From contig CAIOLO010000057.1 in assembly GCA_903859155.1 (NCBI GenBank), forward strand, positions 1-35,687: a DNA stretch of 35,687 nucleotides. The letters are read 5' to 3'. The notes below the pieces were generated by a model. The model was not told the DNA's origin, did not search any database, and saw only the letters and a list, made by a program, of their open reading frames with translations. The position numbers and the translations under genes are program-made. Each line of letters opens with the position of its first letter. The first letter of the stretch is position 1. Source of the DNA: an uncultured beta proteobacterium. Lineage in GTDB: Bacteria > Pseudomonadota > Gammaproteobacteria > Burkholderiales > SG8-39. Shown in pieces: positions 15,259 to 22,942 of the stretch.

Positions 15259-16215
15259 TCAATCCAGCCGCACGCCCGCAGCCTTGATGACCCGGCTCCA
15301 TTTGGCCTGCTCGGATTTGACGAAGGCGACGAACTCCTCAGGCGAACTGCCGATCGCATCGGTTCCCACCTTTTGCCACGCCTCGACGATGTCCGGGGAA
15401 CGCGCCGCTTTGGCTGTGGCGCTGCCCAGTCGTTCCAGAATGGCATGCGGCGTACTTGCAGGTGCGAACAGGCCGCCCCAGGCGAGCGGTTCGTACTCGG
15501 GAAAACCCGCTTCGGTAAACGTCGGAATATTGGAAAAGGCGGGCTGGCGCGCTTTGCCGGCAACCGCGAGCACCTTGACTTTGCCGGCCCCAATTGCGCC
15601 AGCGTTTCCGGCCAGTCCGTCGAACATCAAGTCGAGCCGCCCTGCCAGGAGATCGACCGCAGGTTGGGTCGTGCTGTAGTGGATGAAATGGAAGTCGGCC
15701 CCGGTGGTCAATGCGAACCAAGCGCCGAATAGGTAAGTGTTGGTCCCGATTCCTATTGTTCCGGCGTTCAGGCCGCGCTTCTTCGAAATGGCGATCAGAT
15801 CTTTCACGTCCTTCACCGGGAGATCAGCATTCACCTGCAATGCACCGTAGGCGATATTGATCAGGCTGATGGGAGCGAAGTCCCGTTCGGCATTGAAAGG
15901 AAGCTTCGAGTACAGGTACGGCAGCATTGCCATCGTGGTGCTAGCGGCCCATAAGGTGGTGTACCCATCAGGCGCGGCCTTCGCGGCTGCGTCCGTGCCG
16001 ATGATGCCCGATGCACCCGGACGGTTGTCGACCATGACCGACTGGCCGAGGAGTTCCGTGAGCTTTTGGCCGACCTGCCGGGCGCTGGCATCAGCGCCGG
16101 AGCCCGCTGGGAAAGGCACGATGATGTGCACCGGCTTGGCCGGATAGTTCTGAGCATGCGCGGCAGAGGCGCACCCGAGCGCAAGGGCCAAACATAGACG
16201 CACAGCAAGCTTCAT
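15259..16215 (-). CDS. Bug/TctC-family substrate-binding protein
   Basis: This 318-residue periplasmic receptor begins MKLAVRLCLALALGCASAAH, with signal peptidase cleavage near AHAQ. The mature start is NYPAKPVHIIVPFPAGSGAD. VDNRPGASGIIGTDA, AAPDGYTTLWA, LPFNAERDF, HFIHYSTTQPAVDLLAG and NIPTFTEAGFPE follow. The ligand loop differs from the other copies: HYSTTQPA replaces the usual PYKG, so it probably binds a different ligand. GAGGAGG before the ATG gives the strongest ribosome binding site in this part of the window. It is second in the minus-strand operon, 61 bases after the M24 gene and 96 bases before the D-2-hydroxyacid dehydrogenase gene. It therefore likely supplies the substrate for that set. 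No membrane transport partner is encoded nearby. Confidence 0.94.
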   Translation of the reverse strand: MKLAVRLCLALALGCASAAHAQNYPAKPVHIIVPFPAGSGADASARQVGQKLTELLGQSVMVDNRPGASGIIGTDAAAKAAPDGYTTLWAASTTMAMLPYLYSKLPFNAERDFAPISLINIAYGALQVNADLPVKDVKDLIAISKKRGLNAGTIGIGTNTYLFGAWFALTTGADFHFIHYSTTQPAVDLLAGRLDLMFDGLAGNAGAIGAGKVKVLAVAGKARQPAFSNIPTFTEAGFPEYEPLAWGGLFAPASTPHAILERLGSATAKAARSPDIVEAWQKVGTDAIGSSPEEFVAFVKSEQAKWSRVIKAAGVRLD

Positions 16216-16276
16216 AAGTCCTCCTCGTTAATTGAAAGTTTCCTGTTGCGGCGCGGTTTGGCGGGGCAACGGCAAG

Positions 16277-17455
16277 TCAATCATTTACGGCGGTATAGGG
16301 ATAGGACGTATACACTTCGCAGCCGTTCTCGGTCATGATGACTTGGTCCTCCGTATGAATGCCGCCGACCTTGGGGTCGGAGACCACGCAGTCGACCGCG
16401 AACATCATTCCGGGCTGCAATACCACCTTGTCATCCATTTCCAGGTGGGGCGGCATGAAAGCGGCAATGCCGATCCCATGCCCCAGGTGTTTTCTTCCGG
16501 CCTCCTTGCAAAGCTGGGCCGCAGTCATGCCGGGCCTTATCACACTGAGGCCTTCCACCTGCATGTCGTAGGAGCGACGCAATAGTGCAGCCTGGTCAGG
16601 CGAGGGTTTCTTGCCGCAGATGAAGGCGCGGCCGAAATCGCCGAAGTAGCCGTTGAAGCAAGCGCCAAAATCCAGATTCACAAGTTCGCCCATCTGCACG
16701 ATGCGATCGGTGTGGAACCGCCGGTACGGCCACGTGCCCGGCCCGGAACTGACCGCCTGCGAACACTGGCTAGTCTCCGATCCGAATTGCCCGAATCTCT
16801 GGAAGCATGCACCGACCAGTTCGCACTCCCTGACGCCTGGCTTCAGTATGTCGACGGCCGCCTGCATTCCCGCTTCGGAAATGACGTACGCCATTTTCAT
16901 GCAAGCCTGCTCTTCCGGCGTCTTTACCGCCTGCGCCTCAATCATTACCTTGTAGCCATCCATGAACTTGGCGTTAGGCAACTTCTTGGGAAACACGGTG
17001 TGCATCGCCGGAGACCAGATATCAACGCCGATTCGCGCCTTTTCAACGGATTTGCCGAAAATTGCGACTACGTCATTAATGTAACTCTCTACCTCAACCT
17101 CCATCTCCATTTCGTGGGGCTCATGGAAACGCTCTCTCGGATACCAGGAAAGTGTCTTGGAGCAGAAGTCCGGATCGGTAATCCATATTGCCGGAAGCCC
17201 TTCCCGTGGTAGCACGACCACAGGTCCGCCGCCGAGGCGGATGGTGGGCCAGTAAAGTCTCTTTATGCCCGTCACATAGCGGGCATTCTCAACCCTGAAC
17301 AACATCAGGTAGTCCAGGTTGTGCTTCTCCATTGCTTCCCTGGCCTTTTGCATCCGCTCCGCGCGCATCTTTTCGAAGTCGATCCGCGTCTCCCAATCCA
17401 CCATCATGGGACCGAAAGAGACTGCTTTGGCATGAGTGATGCCGGTTGTTCTCAT
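16277..17455 (-). CDS. M24-family (Xaa-Pro aminopeptidase/creatinase-fold) protein
   Basis: This 392-residue protein has the two-part pita-bread architecture. An N-terminal creatinase-like domain (about 25-175, with YLMLFRVENARYVTG) precedes the catalytic domain. Metal-ligand positions are Asp262 and Asp273 in LDFGACFNGYFGDFGRAF, His326 in LGHGIG, Asp355 in FAVDCVV and Glu369 in HTEDQV. Most M24 peptidases have Glu at the position of Asp355. The protein may be a prolidase or, like creatinase and DMSP lyase DddP, a recruited non-peptidase enzyme. The TGGAGC site upstream supports the ATG at 17455 over one at 17521. It is the first gene of a five-gene minus-strand operon and is divergent from the GntR gene across a 327-base gap. 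The catabolic setting favours a small C-N or C-C cleaving role, but that is inference. Confidence 0.92.
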   Translation of the reverse strand: MRTTGITHAKAVSFGPMMVDWETRIDFEKMRAERMQKAREAMEKHNLDYLMLFRVENARYVTGIKRLYWPTIRLGGGPVVVLPREGLPAIWITDPDFCSKTLSWYPRERFHEPHEMEMEVEVESYINDVVAIFGKSVEKARIGVDIWSPAMHTVFPKKLPNAKFMDGYKVMIEAQAVKTPEEQACMKMAYVISEAGMQAAVDILKPGVRECELVGACFQRFGQFGSETSQCSQAVSSGPGTWPYRRFHTDRIVQMGELVNLDFGACFNGYFGDFGRAFICGKKPSPDQAALLRRSYDMQVEGLSVIRPGMTAAQLCKEAGRKHLGHGIGIAAFMPPHLEMDDKVVLQPGMMFAVDCVVSDPKVGGIHTEDQVIMTENGCEVYTSYPYTAVND

Positions 17456-17607
17456 ATCTATTGCTCCAGTAATTGAGGTTTTCCTTTTTCCTCGGGACCC
17501 GAATTCGATGCAGCGCCGCAAATGCCCGTCCCAAATTCCATACGATGGTAGGTGCTTAGTGGTTGGCTGTGAAATGAGTAAGGGGCCTGGAACGATGACT
17601 ATTAGTT

Positions 17608-17635
17608 ATGCCGGGCCTGCCGGCAGCTCCGGCAT
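17608..17635. repeat. 28-bp nested inverted repeat in the divergent gap
   Basis: ATGCCGG (17608-17614) and CCGGCAT (17629-17635) are perfect inverted arms. Between them is the perfect 10-bp palindrome CTGCCGGCAG (17617-17626). All share one centre, so 12 of 14 positions pair across the whole 28 bp. No T run follows, which argues against a terminator. It may be an operator for the M24 operon, 153 bases upstream of that start codon. Confidence 0.45.
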
Positions 17636-17739
17636 ACCTTGCGCTGCACGGACGACTGCCGGGTCAAGACGGCGCAGATCGCGGGTGGGCGTTTGACGCG
17701 ACACGCGCTGCCCCGAACCTGAAGCGCCAGAGAAATGCC

Positions 17740-17779
17740 TTGACAATATCTTTATAAGAACATAACAATATAATGATAT
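17740..17779 (+). promoter_or_regulatory. GntR-gene promoter with an 11-bp inverted repeat (candidate operator)
   Basis: TTGACA (17740-17745) is a perfect -35 box. TAACAA 17 bp downstream (17763-17768) is a weak -10. Overlapping the promoter is an inverted repeat, ATATCTTTATA (17746-17756) and TATAATGATAT (17769-17779), with 10 of 11 positions paired and a 12-bp spacer. The right arm ends three bases before the regulator's ATG, so a bound protein would block both polymerase and the start site. This layout suits autoregulation by the GntR protein. Confidence 0.5.
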
Positions 17780-17782
17780 GTC

Positions 17783-18523
17783 ATGAAAGAACCCGTCTTG
17801 AAAAAAGGAAGCATTCCGCTCTATTTTCAGCTGGAGCAGATTATCAAGTCCAAGATTCTTACGGGCGGATTTACTCCGGGCGAAAAGATCCCGACGGAAG
17901 ACGAGCTTTGCGAAACCTACCAGGTCAGCAAGATTACCGTGCGCAAAGCCATTTCAAACCTGGTCAGCGAGGGACTCCTGGACCGAAAGCAAGGCAGGGG
18001 TACGTTCATAAGGGAAGACGGGGGTAAGAGTGCGAGTACCTTCAAGTTTTCCGGCAACATCGATGATTTCGTCAGCGATGGCCTCAAGATGAGCGAGGTC
18101 GTTCTCCTTGACGTGACACGACAGGGTTCCTCTTCTAAGGTCGCAAAATCGCTGAACATTGACCAAGGCACGAAGGTCGTGGAGATCCGAAGAACGAGAA
18201 ATTCCAAAAAAACCCCAGTGTCCTATATCAAGAATTATCTTCCACTGGAAATTGGGAAGCGGATCAAAAAAGAAGATTTGCTCAGCAAATCAATGCTTCA
18301 AATCTTGAGAGGCAAGCTGAAAATTAAGGTCACCCGCGGGGTCCAGTACATCGAGGCGATCGTCGCAGATCATGACGTCGCCACCGAGTTGTCGATCAAT
18401 ATTTTTTCCCCCGTTCTTTATGCTGAATTGATCATGTTCGGAGGAGACGGGCGCCCTGTCGAGTTCGCGCAACACTTCTTCAGGCCGGATCAGTTCAGGT
18501 ACACGATCGAGCTGAAACTGTAA
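17783..18523 (+). CDS. GntR-family transcriptional regulator, HutC subfamily (UTRA domain)
   Basis: This 246-residue regulator has an N-terminal winged helix (about 12-78): IPLYFQLEQIIKSKILTGG, PGEKIPTEDELCETYQVSK, TVRKAISNLVSEGLLDRKQG and RGTFI. A UTRA ligand-binding domain (about 95-245) has VVLLDVTRQGSS, VVEIRRTRNSKKTPVSYI and AELIMFGGDGRPVEFAQHFF. HutC-type regulators are usually repressors released by a pathway metabolite. Its GC content is low (23 of 60 bases at 18181-18240) and AGA/AGG arginine codons are common, unlike the left flank. No Shine-Dalgarno sequence is evident before the ATG, but the family N-terminus fixes the start. The M29-like gene starts 21 bases later, so this regulator heads the central catabolic block and most likely controls it. 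Confidence 0.94.
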   Translation: MKEPVLKKGSIPLYFQLEQIIKSKILTGGFTPGEKIPTEDELCETYQVSKITVRKAISNLVSEGLLDRKQGRGTFIREDGGKSASTFKFSGNIDDFVSDGLKMSEVVLLDVTRQGSSSKVAKSLNIDQGTKVVEIRRTRNSKKTPVSYIKNYLPLEIGKRIKKEDLLSKSMLQILRGKLKIKVTRGVQYIEAIVADHDVATELSINIFSPVLYAELIMFGGDGRPVEFAQHFFRPDQFRYTIELKL

Positions 18524-18544
18524 GAGGATAGGAGGATCTGTCGC

Positions 18545-19699
18545 ATGGACGGAATGAAAGGAATACCGAAAGGGGCCGCCATTGCCATCGACGACCTGCT
18601 GGACAATTGCGCCGAGATCAAGCCCGGTCAGGAAGTCGTTCTATTCGCCCAACTGGATGGTCTGCACGGCGGGGACAACCTGATCGACCCGCAGGTGATC
18701 TCCTGGCTCCAGGCGGGCATCCAGCATCGCGGGGCCAATGCATCCATCTTGTGGATCGACGAACCCGACAAACCCCATGCGTGGCGCATTCCACCGGTCT
18801 ATTGGGCCGCGTTGCAGGCCTGTGACGTCTTTATCAGCCATTCTTTCAATCTGACAACCGAAGAGTTCGGCCAGATCTGGCAGAAAACGTCGGAGCTGGG
18901 CGTGGCCTTCGTCCGCAATATGGCAACGACACCGGCGCTTCTCAATTCGGCCTGGGCGCAAACGCCGTACGAACTCGTGTCACAGATTCGATATCAGGCG
19001 GCTATGGCTTTTCAGGTTGGCCTGCCCTTCCAGTTGACGGCTGACAATGGCACGCACCTGGAGGGAAGCATCGATACGCCCGGCAATCCCTCATCGCCAA
19101 CCTACACGACGTTGCGAAACGAGGGGTTCAGCTACCGCCCGTTCCCGGAACTGGTGTTCCCCCCGATCAGGGTTTCGGACACTTCCGGGACCTTTGTCTT
19201 TGATCGCATGCTTACGTGGTGGTCACGCTACATCGGTTTGCCCCCTGTCTTTGCGGCCCCGATTCATCTGACCATTGAGAAGAACCGGATCACCAGGGTT
19301 GAGGGCGGCGACGAGGCCGTGCGCCTGAAGGAATTCATGGATTTCCTGAAAGGGCGGATAGGAGATTCGGTCTATACGTTCCCTTCCATGCACTCGGGCG
19401 TTCATCCCCAGGCAGAGGTGGGGCCCCATCAATGCCCCAACCCTTTGCATCGCCGGATGGTGGAGCATGGTAATTCGAGTTTTGTTCACGGCCATATCGG
19501 CCGGAGCATGACGCCACCTGCCGGATACCCTTATTGGTTGCACATCACGGCGGATATCAGGAATGCCACCTGGCGGGTGGGACAGAACCTGGTGCATGAC
19601 CGGGGCCGTTTGACGGCATTGGATCATCCGGAGGTGCTGGCGGTGGCAGCAAAATATCCTGGCCGTCCGGGATTGGGACCGATACCCCGTGGGTATTAG
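18545..19699 (+). CDS. M29 aminopeptidase/2,5-dihydroxypyridine dioxygenase (NicX)-fold metalloprotein
   Basis: This 384-residue protein resembles the M29 leucyl-aminopeptidase (aminopeptidase T) fold group, which also includes the mononuclear iron enzyme NicX of aerobic nicotinate breakdown. Supporting segments are the N-terminal CAEIKPGQEVVLFAQ, the central FQLTADNGTHLEGSI with DTPGNPSSPTY, and a His-rich C-terminal part: HSGVHPQAEVGPHQCPNPL, SFVHGHIGRS, then WLHITADIRNATWRVG. Candidate metal ligands lie in those His and Asp clusters, but I cannot assign them with certainty. GGAGG stands nine bases before the ATG. It lies directly behind the GntR gene and before an ABC transporter, so it may act early in the pathway. 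A peptidase, amidase or ring-opening dioxygenase are all possible. The family assignment is moderate and the reaction is open. Confidence 0.75.
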   Translation: MDGMKGIPKGAAIAIDDLLDNCAEIKPGQEVVLFAQLDGLHGGDNLIDPQVISWLQAGIQHRGANASILWIDEPDKPHAWRIPPVYWAALQACDVFISHSFNLTTEEFGQIWQKTSELGVAFVRNMATTPALLNSAWAQTPYELVSQIRYQAAMAFQVGLPFQLTADNGTHLEGSIDTPGNPSSPTYTTLRNEGFSYRPFPELVFPPIRVSDTSGTFVFDRMLTWWSRYIGLPPVFAAPIHLTIEKNRITRVEGGDEAVRLKEFMDFLKGRIGDSVYTFPSMHSGVHPQAEVGPHQCPNPLHRRMVEHGNSSFVHGHIGRSMTPPAGYPYWLHITADIRNATWRVGQNLVHDRGRLTALDHPEVLAVAAKYPGRPGLGPIPRGY

Positions 19700-19757
19700 A
19701 TATATGCCGAAAAAAAGGGGGCTTTTGCCTCCTCGTAACTCCCCTACTAATTCATAT

Positions 19758-19804
19758 GAAACGCTGTTTAGGGGTTTGCGAAAAAAAGACTTGATCAGCG
19801 TTTC
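19758..19804. repeat. 9-bp inverted repeat upstream of the ABC transporter genes
   Basis: GAAACGCTG (19758-19766) and CAGCGTTTC (19796-19804) are perfect inverted arms around a 29-base spacer containing A7. The left arm overlaps a 10-bp palindrome, TTCATATGAA (19751-19760). The element lies in the 185-base gap after the M29-like gene, 80 bases before the binding-protein start. It could fold in RNA or bind a regulator. A chance origin is not excluded. Confidence 0.35.
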
Positions 19805-19884
19805 CTTATGACGATCGTGGCAGGGGTGAAGCGGGGAGGATTGCCCCGAGAGGAGAACCAGAGCTAACCCAAGGAGCGAGGAAA

Positions 19885-20967
19885 ATGGATTCAACGAAGA
19901 AGGTATCAGTGTTACGGCATGTCGTTTTTCTGTGTTTGTCCATTACAAGTATGTTTGCAGCATCGCAGGTCCTCGCCGCATCGAAAGAAATGATCGCGGC
20001 GGCCATCAAGGAAGGGCAACTGACCTGGATCGACTCCATCGTCGTGCCCGAAAGCGCCAAGGCGATGGAGGCTGCATTCAAGAAGGAATTTGGTCTTCCT
20101 GACGGCTTCAAAATAAATCACGAACGGCTGGCTTCCGGTCCGATAGCAACGCGCGTCACCGAAGAGGTCAGGGCCAACAGGGTGACCATCGATATTTTTT
20201 CCGCGGCCGTGCCGGCCTTTTTTGCTGATTTAAAGGATGCCGGTGCGTTGCTCAGATACGATTCGCCTGAATACAAGAATTATTCACAGGCGCGAAAGGT
20301 GGGCTTGCCCAATGAACCCGGCTACTGGCAGTCGGCGGTCGCCTTTACTCAGATTCCCCTGACAAACCCGAAGCTTTACCCAAAAAAGATCACCAGCTGG
20401 CGCGATCTCCTGGATCCGGGTTTAAAAGGCGGAAAGCTGTCGCTGCCGACGGTTGCGGCAGGAGGAGCACCTCTTTACAGCTATGTCGGATGGCGAAAGG
20501 TCTTGCCGAAGAATTTCTTTACAGAACTCGCCAGACAGCAGGTGACTTATGATCGGGGCAGTTCCGTAGATGCCACCCAGCAACTTTTGCAGGGCAATTC
20601 AATTGTTGCCGTCACCGCTGCTTTCCGAATTGTCCAAACCGCGCAGCAGTCCGGTGTTGAACTGGTTGCGCATTTTCCAAAAGAGGGGGTCCTGCTCCTG
20701 GGGGCGCCATACGGAATTCTCGCCAAAGCGCCGCATCCCAATTCCGCCAAGCTGTTCGTCGATTTCCTTTACAGCGAACAGGGGATGAAACTTTATGTCG
20801 ACCTGGAAGGGGTAATTACTCTCAGGGACGGGATGAAAGTCCCAGAGAAGATCAGAAAGTACTCGCCTCCGATATCAGAGATTAATGCCATTTCCATGGA
20901 CTGGAAAGGTTTGGACAGCCAGACACTGAAACAGTCCCAGGATGAATTCAAGGAGATTTTCCAATAA
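19885..20967 (+). CDS. ABC transporter substrate-binding protein (family 1, Fe3+/polyamine-type)
   Basis: This 360-residue protein is exported, with an N-terminal hydrophobic stretch (about 11-28) ending at SQVLAA. The mature part has the cluster D type II binding-protein pattern shared by FbpA/AfuA and PotD relatives: EGQLTWIDSIVVPESAKAM, a hinge segment with TIDIFSAAVPAFFADLKDAG, YPKKITSWRDLLDPGLKGG, and AKAPHPNSAKLFVDFLYSEQG. The Tyr pair that clamps ferric iron in FbpA is not recognisable, so an organic ligand is more likely than iron. AAGGAGCGAGGAAA precedes the ATG. A permease gene and an ATPase gene follow on the same strand, giving a complete importer. Its place inside a dicarboxylate-type enzyme cluster suggests it imports that pathway's substrate. 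Arginine is often encoded by AGG. Confidence 0.92.
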   Translation: MDSTKKVSVLRHVVFLCLSITSMFAASQVLAASKEMIAAAIKEGQLTWIDSIVVPESAKAMEAAFKKEFGLPDGFKINHERLASGPIATRVTEEVRANRVTIDIFSAAVPAFFADLKDAGALLRYDSPEYKNYSQARKVGLPNEPGYWQSAVAFTQIPLTNPKLYPKKITSWRDLLDPGLKGGKLSLPTVAAGGAPLYSYVGWRKVLPKNFFTELARQQVTYDRGSSVDATQQLLQGNSIVAVTAAFRIVQTAQQSGVELVAHFPKEGVLLLGAPYGILAKAPHPNSAKLFVDFLYSEQGMKLYVDLEGVITLRDGMKVPEKIRKYSPPISEINAISMDWKGLDSQTLKQSQDEFKEIFQ

Positions 20968-21193
20968 CCGGGCTGGTGTTGAGGAAATAAGCTGATCGAA
21001 TTCCTTGCATAGTGGCGACTCCACGGAGTTCGGCGAAACCCGGCATGTCTGCAAAATCATGCTTTTCTGAATGCTTTCGCTAGATGAATATTTTTGCACG
21101 CGGCCGGGTTGTGATGCTCGACGGTCTTTCAGAGCGTCGCAGGCATTGGTACGGGTTGAATGCTGACAGGCCTGACGAGCCGGCGCAGGGCTC

Positions 21194-22918
21194 ATGGTTT
21201 GGCATCGGGCCGTGACAAAACGATCTTTGACGCAATACCTTGTGTCGGCGTTTGAAAGGCCCGAGAACGTGCTTATGGCATTGATGGGCGCGGTCATGTC
21301 GATTGCCATTCTTGGCCCTCTGCTGATCATCCTGTTGAAAAGCTTTGAGGTGCAGAAGGGGTTGTTTGCATCCGTATACAGCCTGCAAAATTACGCCCAA
21401 TTTGCGTCACCGCGTATTGTCAAGGGCATCGTCAACAGCTTTGTCATCGCCGCTGGCAGTGCCTTTCTGGCCGGGTTGTTCGGGGTGGTTCTTGCATGGA
21501 TCACCGCGCGAACGGACATTCCGTTCCGGTCCGTGCTCCAGGTGCTCAACATCGTTCCATTTTTCATATCCCCCCTTGTTGGAGGAATCGCCTGGAGCCT
21601 GCTGGCGTCTCCCCAAACGGGAATGATAAATATGGCCTTGATGGGATGGCTGGGTCTGGAGACGGCCCCCTTCAATATCTATTCGATCACCGGGATTATC
21701 TGGGTGGTGGCGCTTTTTCATACGCCCTTTGTTTACCTGTTTTGCATCGGGCCCTTTCGGCAGATGGACCCGGCGCTGGAAGAGGCGGCTCGGGTATCGG
21801 GGTCGAACTGGATCAGCACCACATTTCGAATTACGCTGCTCCTGGCCTCCCCGGCGATATTTTCCGCACTGATACTGGCCTTTGTCCTTTCCATAGAAGA
21901 CCTGGGTTCCATCCTGGTGCTGGGTTATCCGTATGGTATCCAGAGCATTTCCACCTTGATCTTTGAAGGGATCGAACAGTATCCACCCAACCATAGCCTG
22001 GGTGCTGCGCTTGGAATATTGCTCATGTCGATCACGTGTTTTTTTATAGTGGTCCAGAGGCGCATCATGGCCTCGAGGTCGTTTGCGACGGTTACTGGGC
22101 GGGGTTATCACCCTCCAAGGGTAAACCTGGGATGGGGACGTTACATCGCGCTGGGAATCAACCTCGCCTACCTTACCCTGGCAGTGTTCCTGCCGATAGC
22201 GGCCCTTCTGATTGTGTCTTTATCGAACGCCTGGTTCGGACATGTCGATCTCGGGCAATTGACGACAAAATATTACACATTCATATTTTCAACCAGTCCT
22301 CTGGCCGTACGTGGCATCCAGAACAGCCTCATCTTGGCCACGTCAGCGGCGACCATCTCTATTGTCATTGCAACCGTCATCGCCTATGCAATCCACCGGA
22401 CCCGCAGCCGGATGAGGGCATGGCTGGACCTCGTCACGACAATCCCGATCGCGGTTTCGGGGCTGGTGATGGCTGTGGGGCTGCTGGTGGCGCTGATCCG
22501 GACCCCTGTCTATGGAACACTCTGGATACTGCTCATCGGTTATGTAGTCCGTTTTTTTACCTACGGTCAGCGGAGCATTTCCGGTGTCATCCTGTCCCTT
22601 ACGGCAGATCTTGAAGAGTCCTCGCGGGTGAGCGGTGGAAACTGGTTCACGACTTTGCGGCGGATCCTGCTGCCCCTTGTTTGGCCGGGTGTTGTAGGAG
22701 GATGGCTGCTCCTCTTCATCACTTTCATGAGGGAGGTTTCGATGTCGCTGCTGTTGAGTCGTGGGGGCACGGAGACTCTCTCGGTGGCCCTCTACGGAAT
22801 GATGAATTACTCACCGATCGGGGCGATGGCGGCTTTCACGATGGTCCAGGTGGCGCTGCTCTTCGTGGCCGCATTCATTTTCCTGCGACTGACGGGAAGT
22901 GAGGGGATACGGGTGTGA
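21194..22918 (+). CDS. ABC transporter permease with two fused membrane domains (Fe3+/thiamine/2-AEP type)
   Basis: This 574-residue integral membrane protein is a fused permease of the FbpB/ThiP kind, with two homologous halves of about six membrane spans each. Each half carries an ATPase-contact EAA loop: EEAARVSGSNWISTTFRI in the first and EESSRVSGGNWFTTLRRI in the second. The first half spans about 30-290 and the second about 315-565. Because both halves are present in one chain, a single gene suffices for the channel. The start is uncertain. The ATG at 21194 has only GCAGGG upstream, and a GTG at 21212 is an alternative. The 226-base gap before it holds nothing convincing, only a 5-bp GCATG/CATGC stem followed by TTTT (21043-21066). 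It works with the binding protein upstream and the ATPase downstream. Confidence 0.92.
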   Translation: MVWHRAVTKRSLTQYLVSAFERPENVLMALMGAVMSIAILGPLLIILLKSFEVQKGLFASVYSLQNYAQFASPRIVKGIVNSFVIAAGSAFLAGLFGVVLAWITARTDIPFRSVLQVLNIVPFFISPLVGGIAWSLLASPQTGMINMALMGWLGLETAPFNIYSITGIIWVVALFHTPFVYLFCIGPFRQMDPALEEAARVSGSNWISTTFRITLLLASPAIFSALILAFVLSIEDLGSILVLGYPYGIQSISTLIFEGIEQYPPNHSLGAALGILLMSITCFFIVVQRRIMASRSFATVTGRGYHPPRVNLGWGRYIALGINLAYLTLAVFLPIAALLIVSLSNAWFGHVDLGQLTTKYYTFIFSTSPLAVRGIQNSLILATSAATISIVIATVIAYAIHRTRSRMRAWLDLVTTIPIAVSGLVMAVGLLVALIRTPVYGTLWILLIGYVVRFFTYGQRSISGVILSLTADLEESSRVSGGNWFTTLRRILLPLVWPGVVGGWLLLFITFMREVSMSLLLSRGGTETLSVALYGMMNYSPIGAMAAFTMVQVALLFVAAFIFLRLTGSEGIRV

Positions 22919-22942
22919 CTTTGCAAAGCGGGGACTAGCAAA

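Larger units (their letters stand above)
17456..17782. other. 327-base divergent regulatory gap between the M24 operon and the GntR gene
   Basis: No convincing gene lies here. The stretch holds two inverted repeats (17608-17635 and 17746-17779, listed separately), a TTGACA -35 box before the GntR gene, and the TGGAGC ribosome binding site of the M24 gene at its left end. Base composition changes across it, from GC-rich on the left to strongly AT-rich in the last 45 bases. Confidence 0.6.

Noticed and set aside
17769-17774. Perfect TATAAT as the -10 box of the GntR gene
   Set aside because: It is 23 bp from the TTGACA box, too far for a normal promoter, and leaves almost no leader. It is better explained as part of the inverted repeat.
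19711-19732. Terminator-like GGGGGC-TTTT-GCCTCC stem after the M29-like gene
   Set aside because: The homopolymer run lies on the wrong side for the plus-strand gene. It would act only on minus-strand transcription, where no gene is present.
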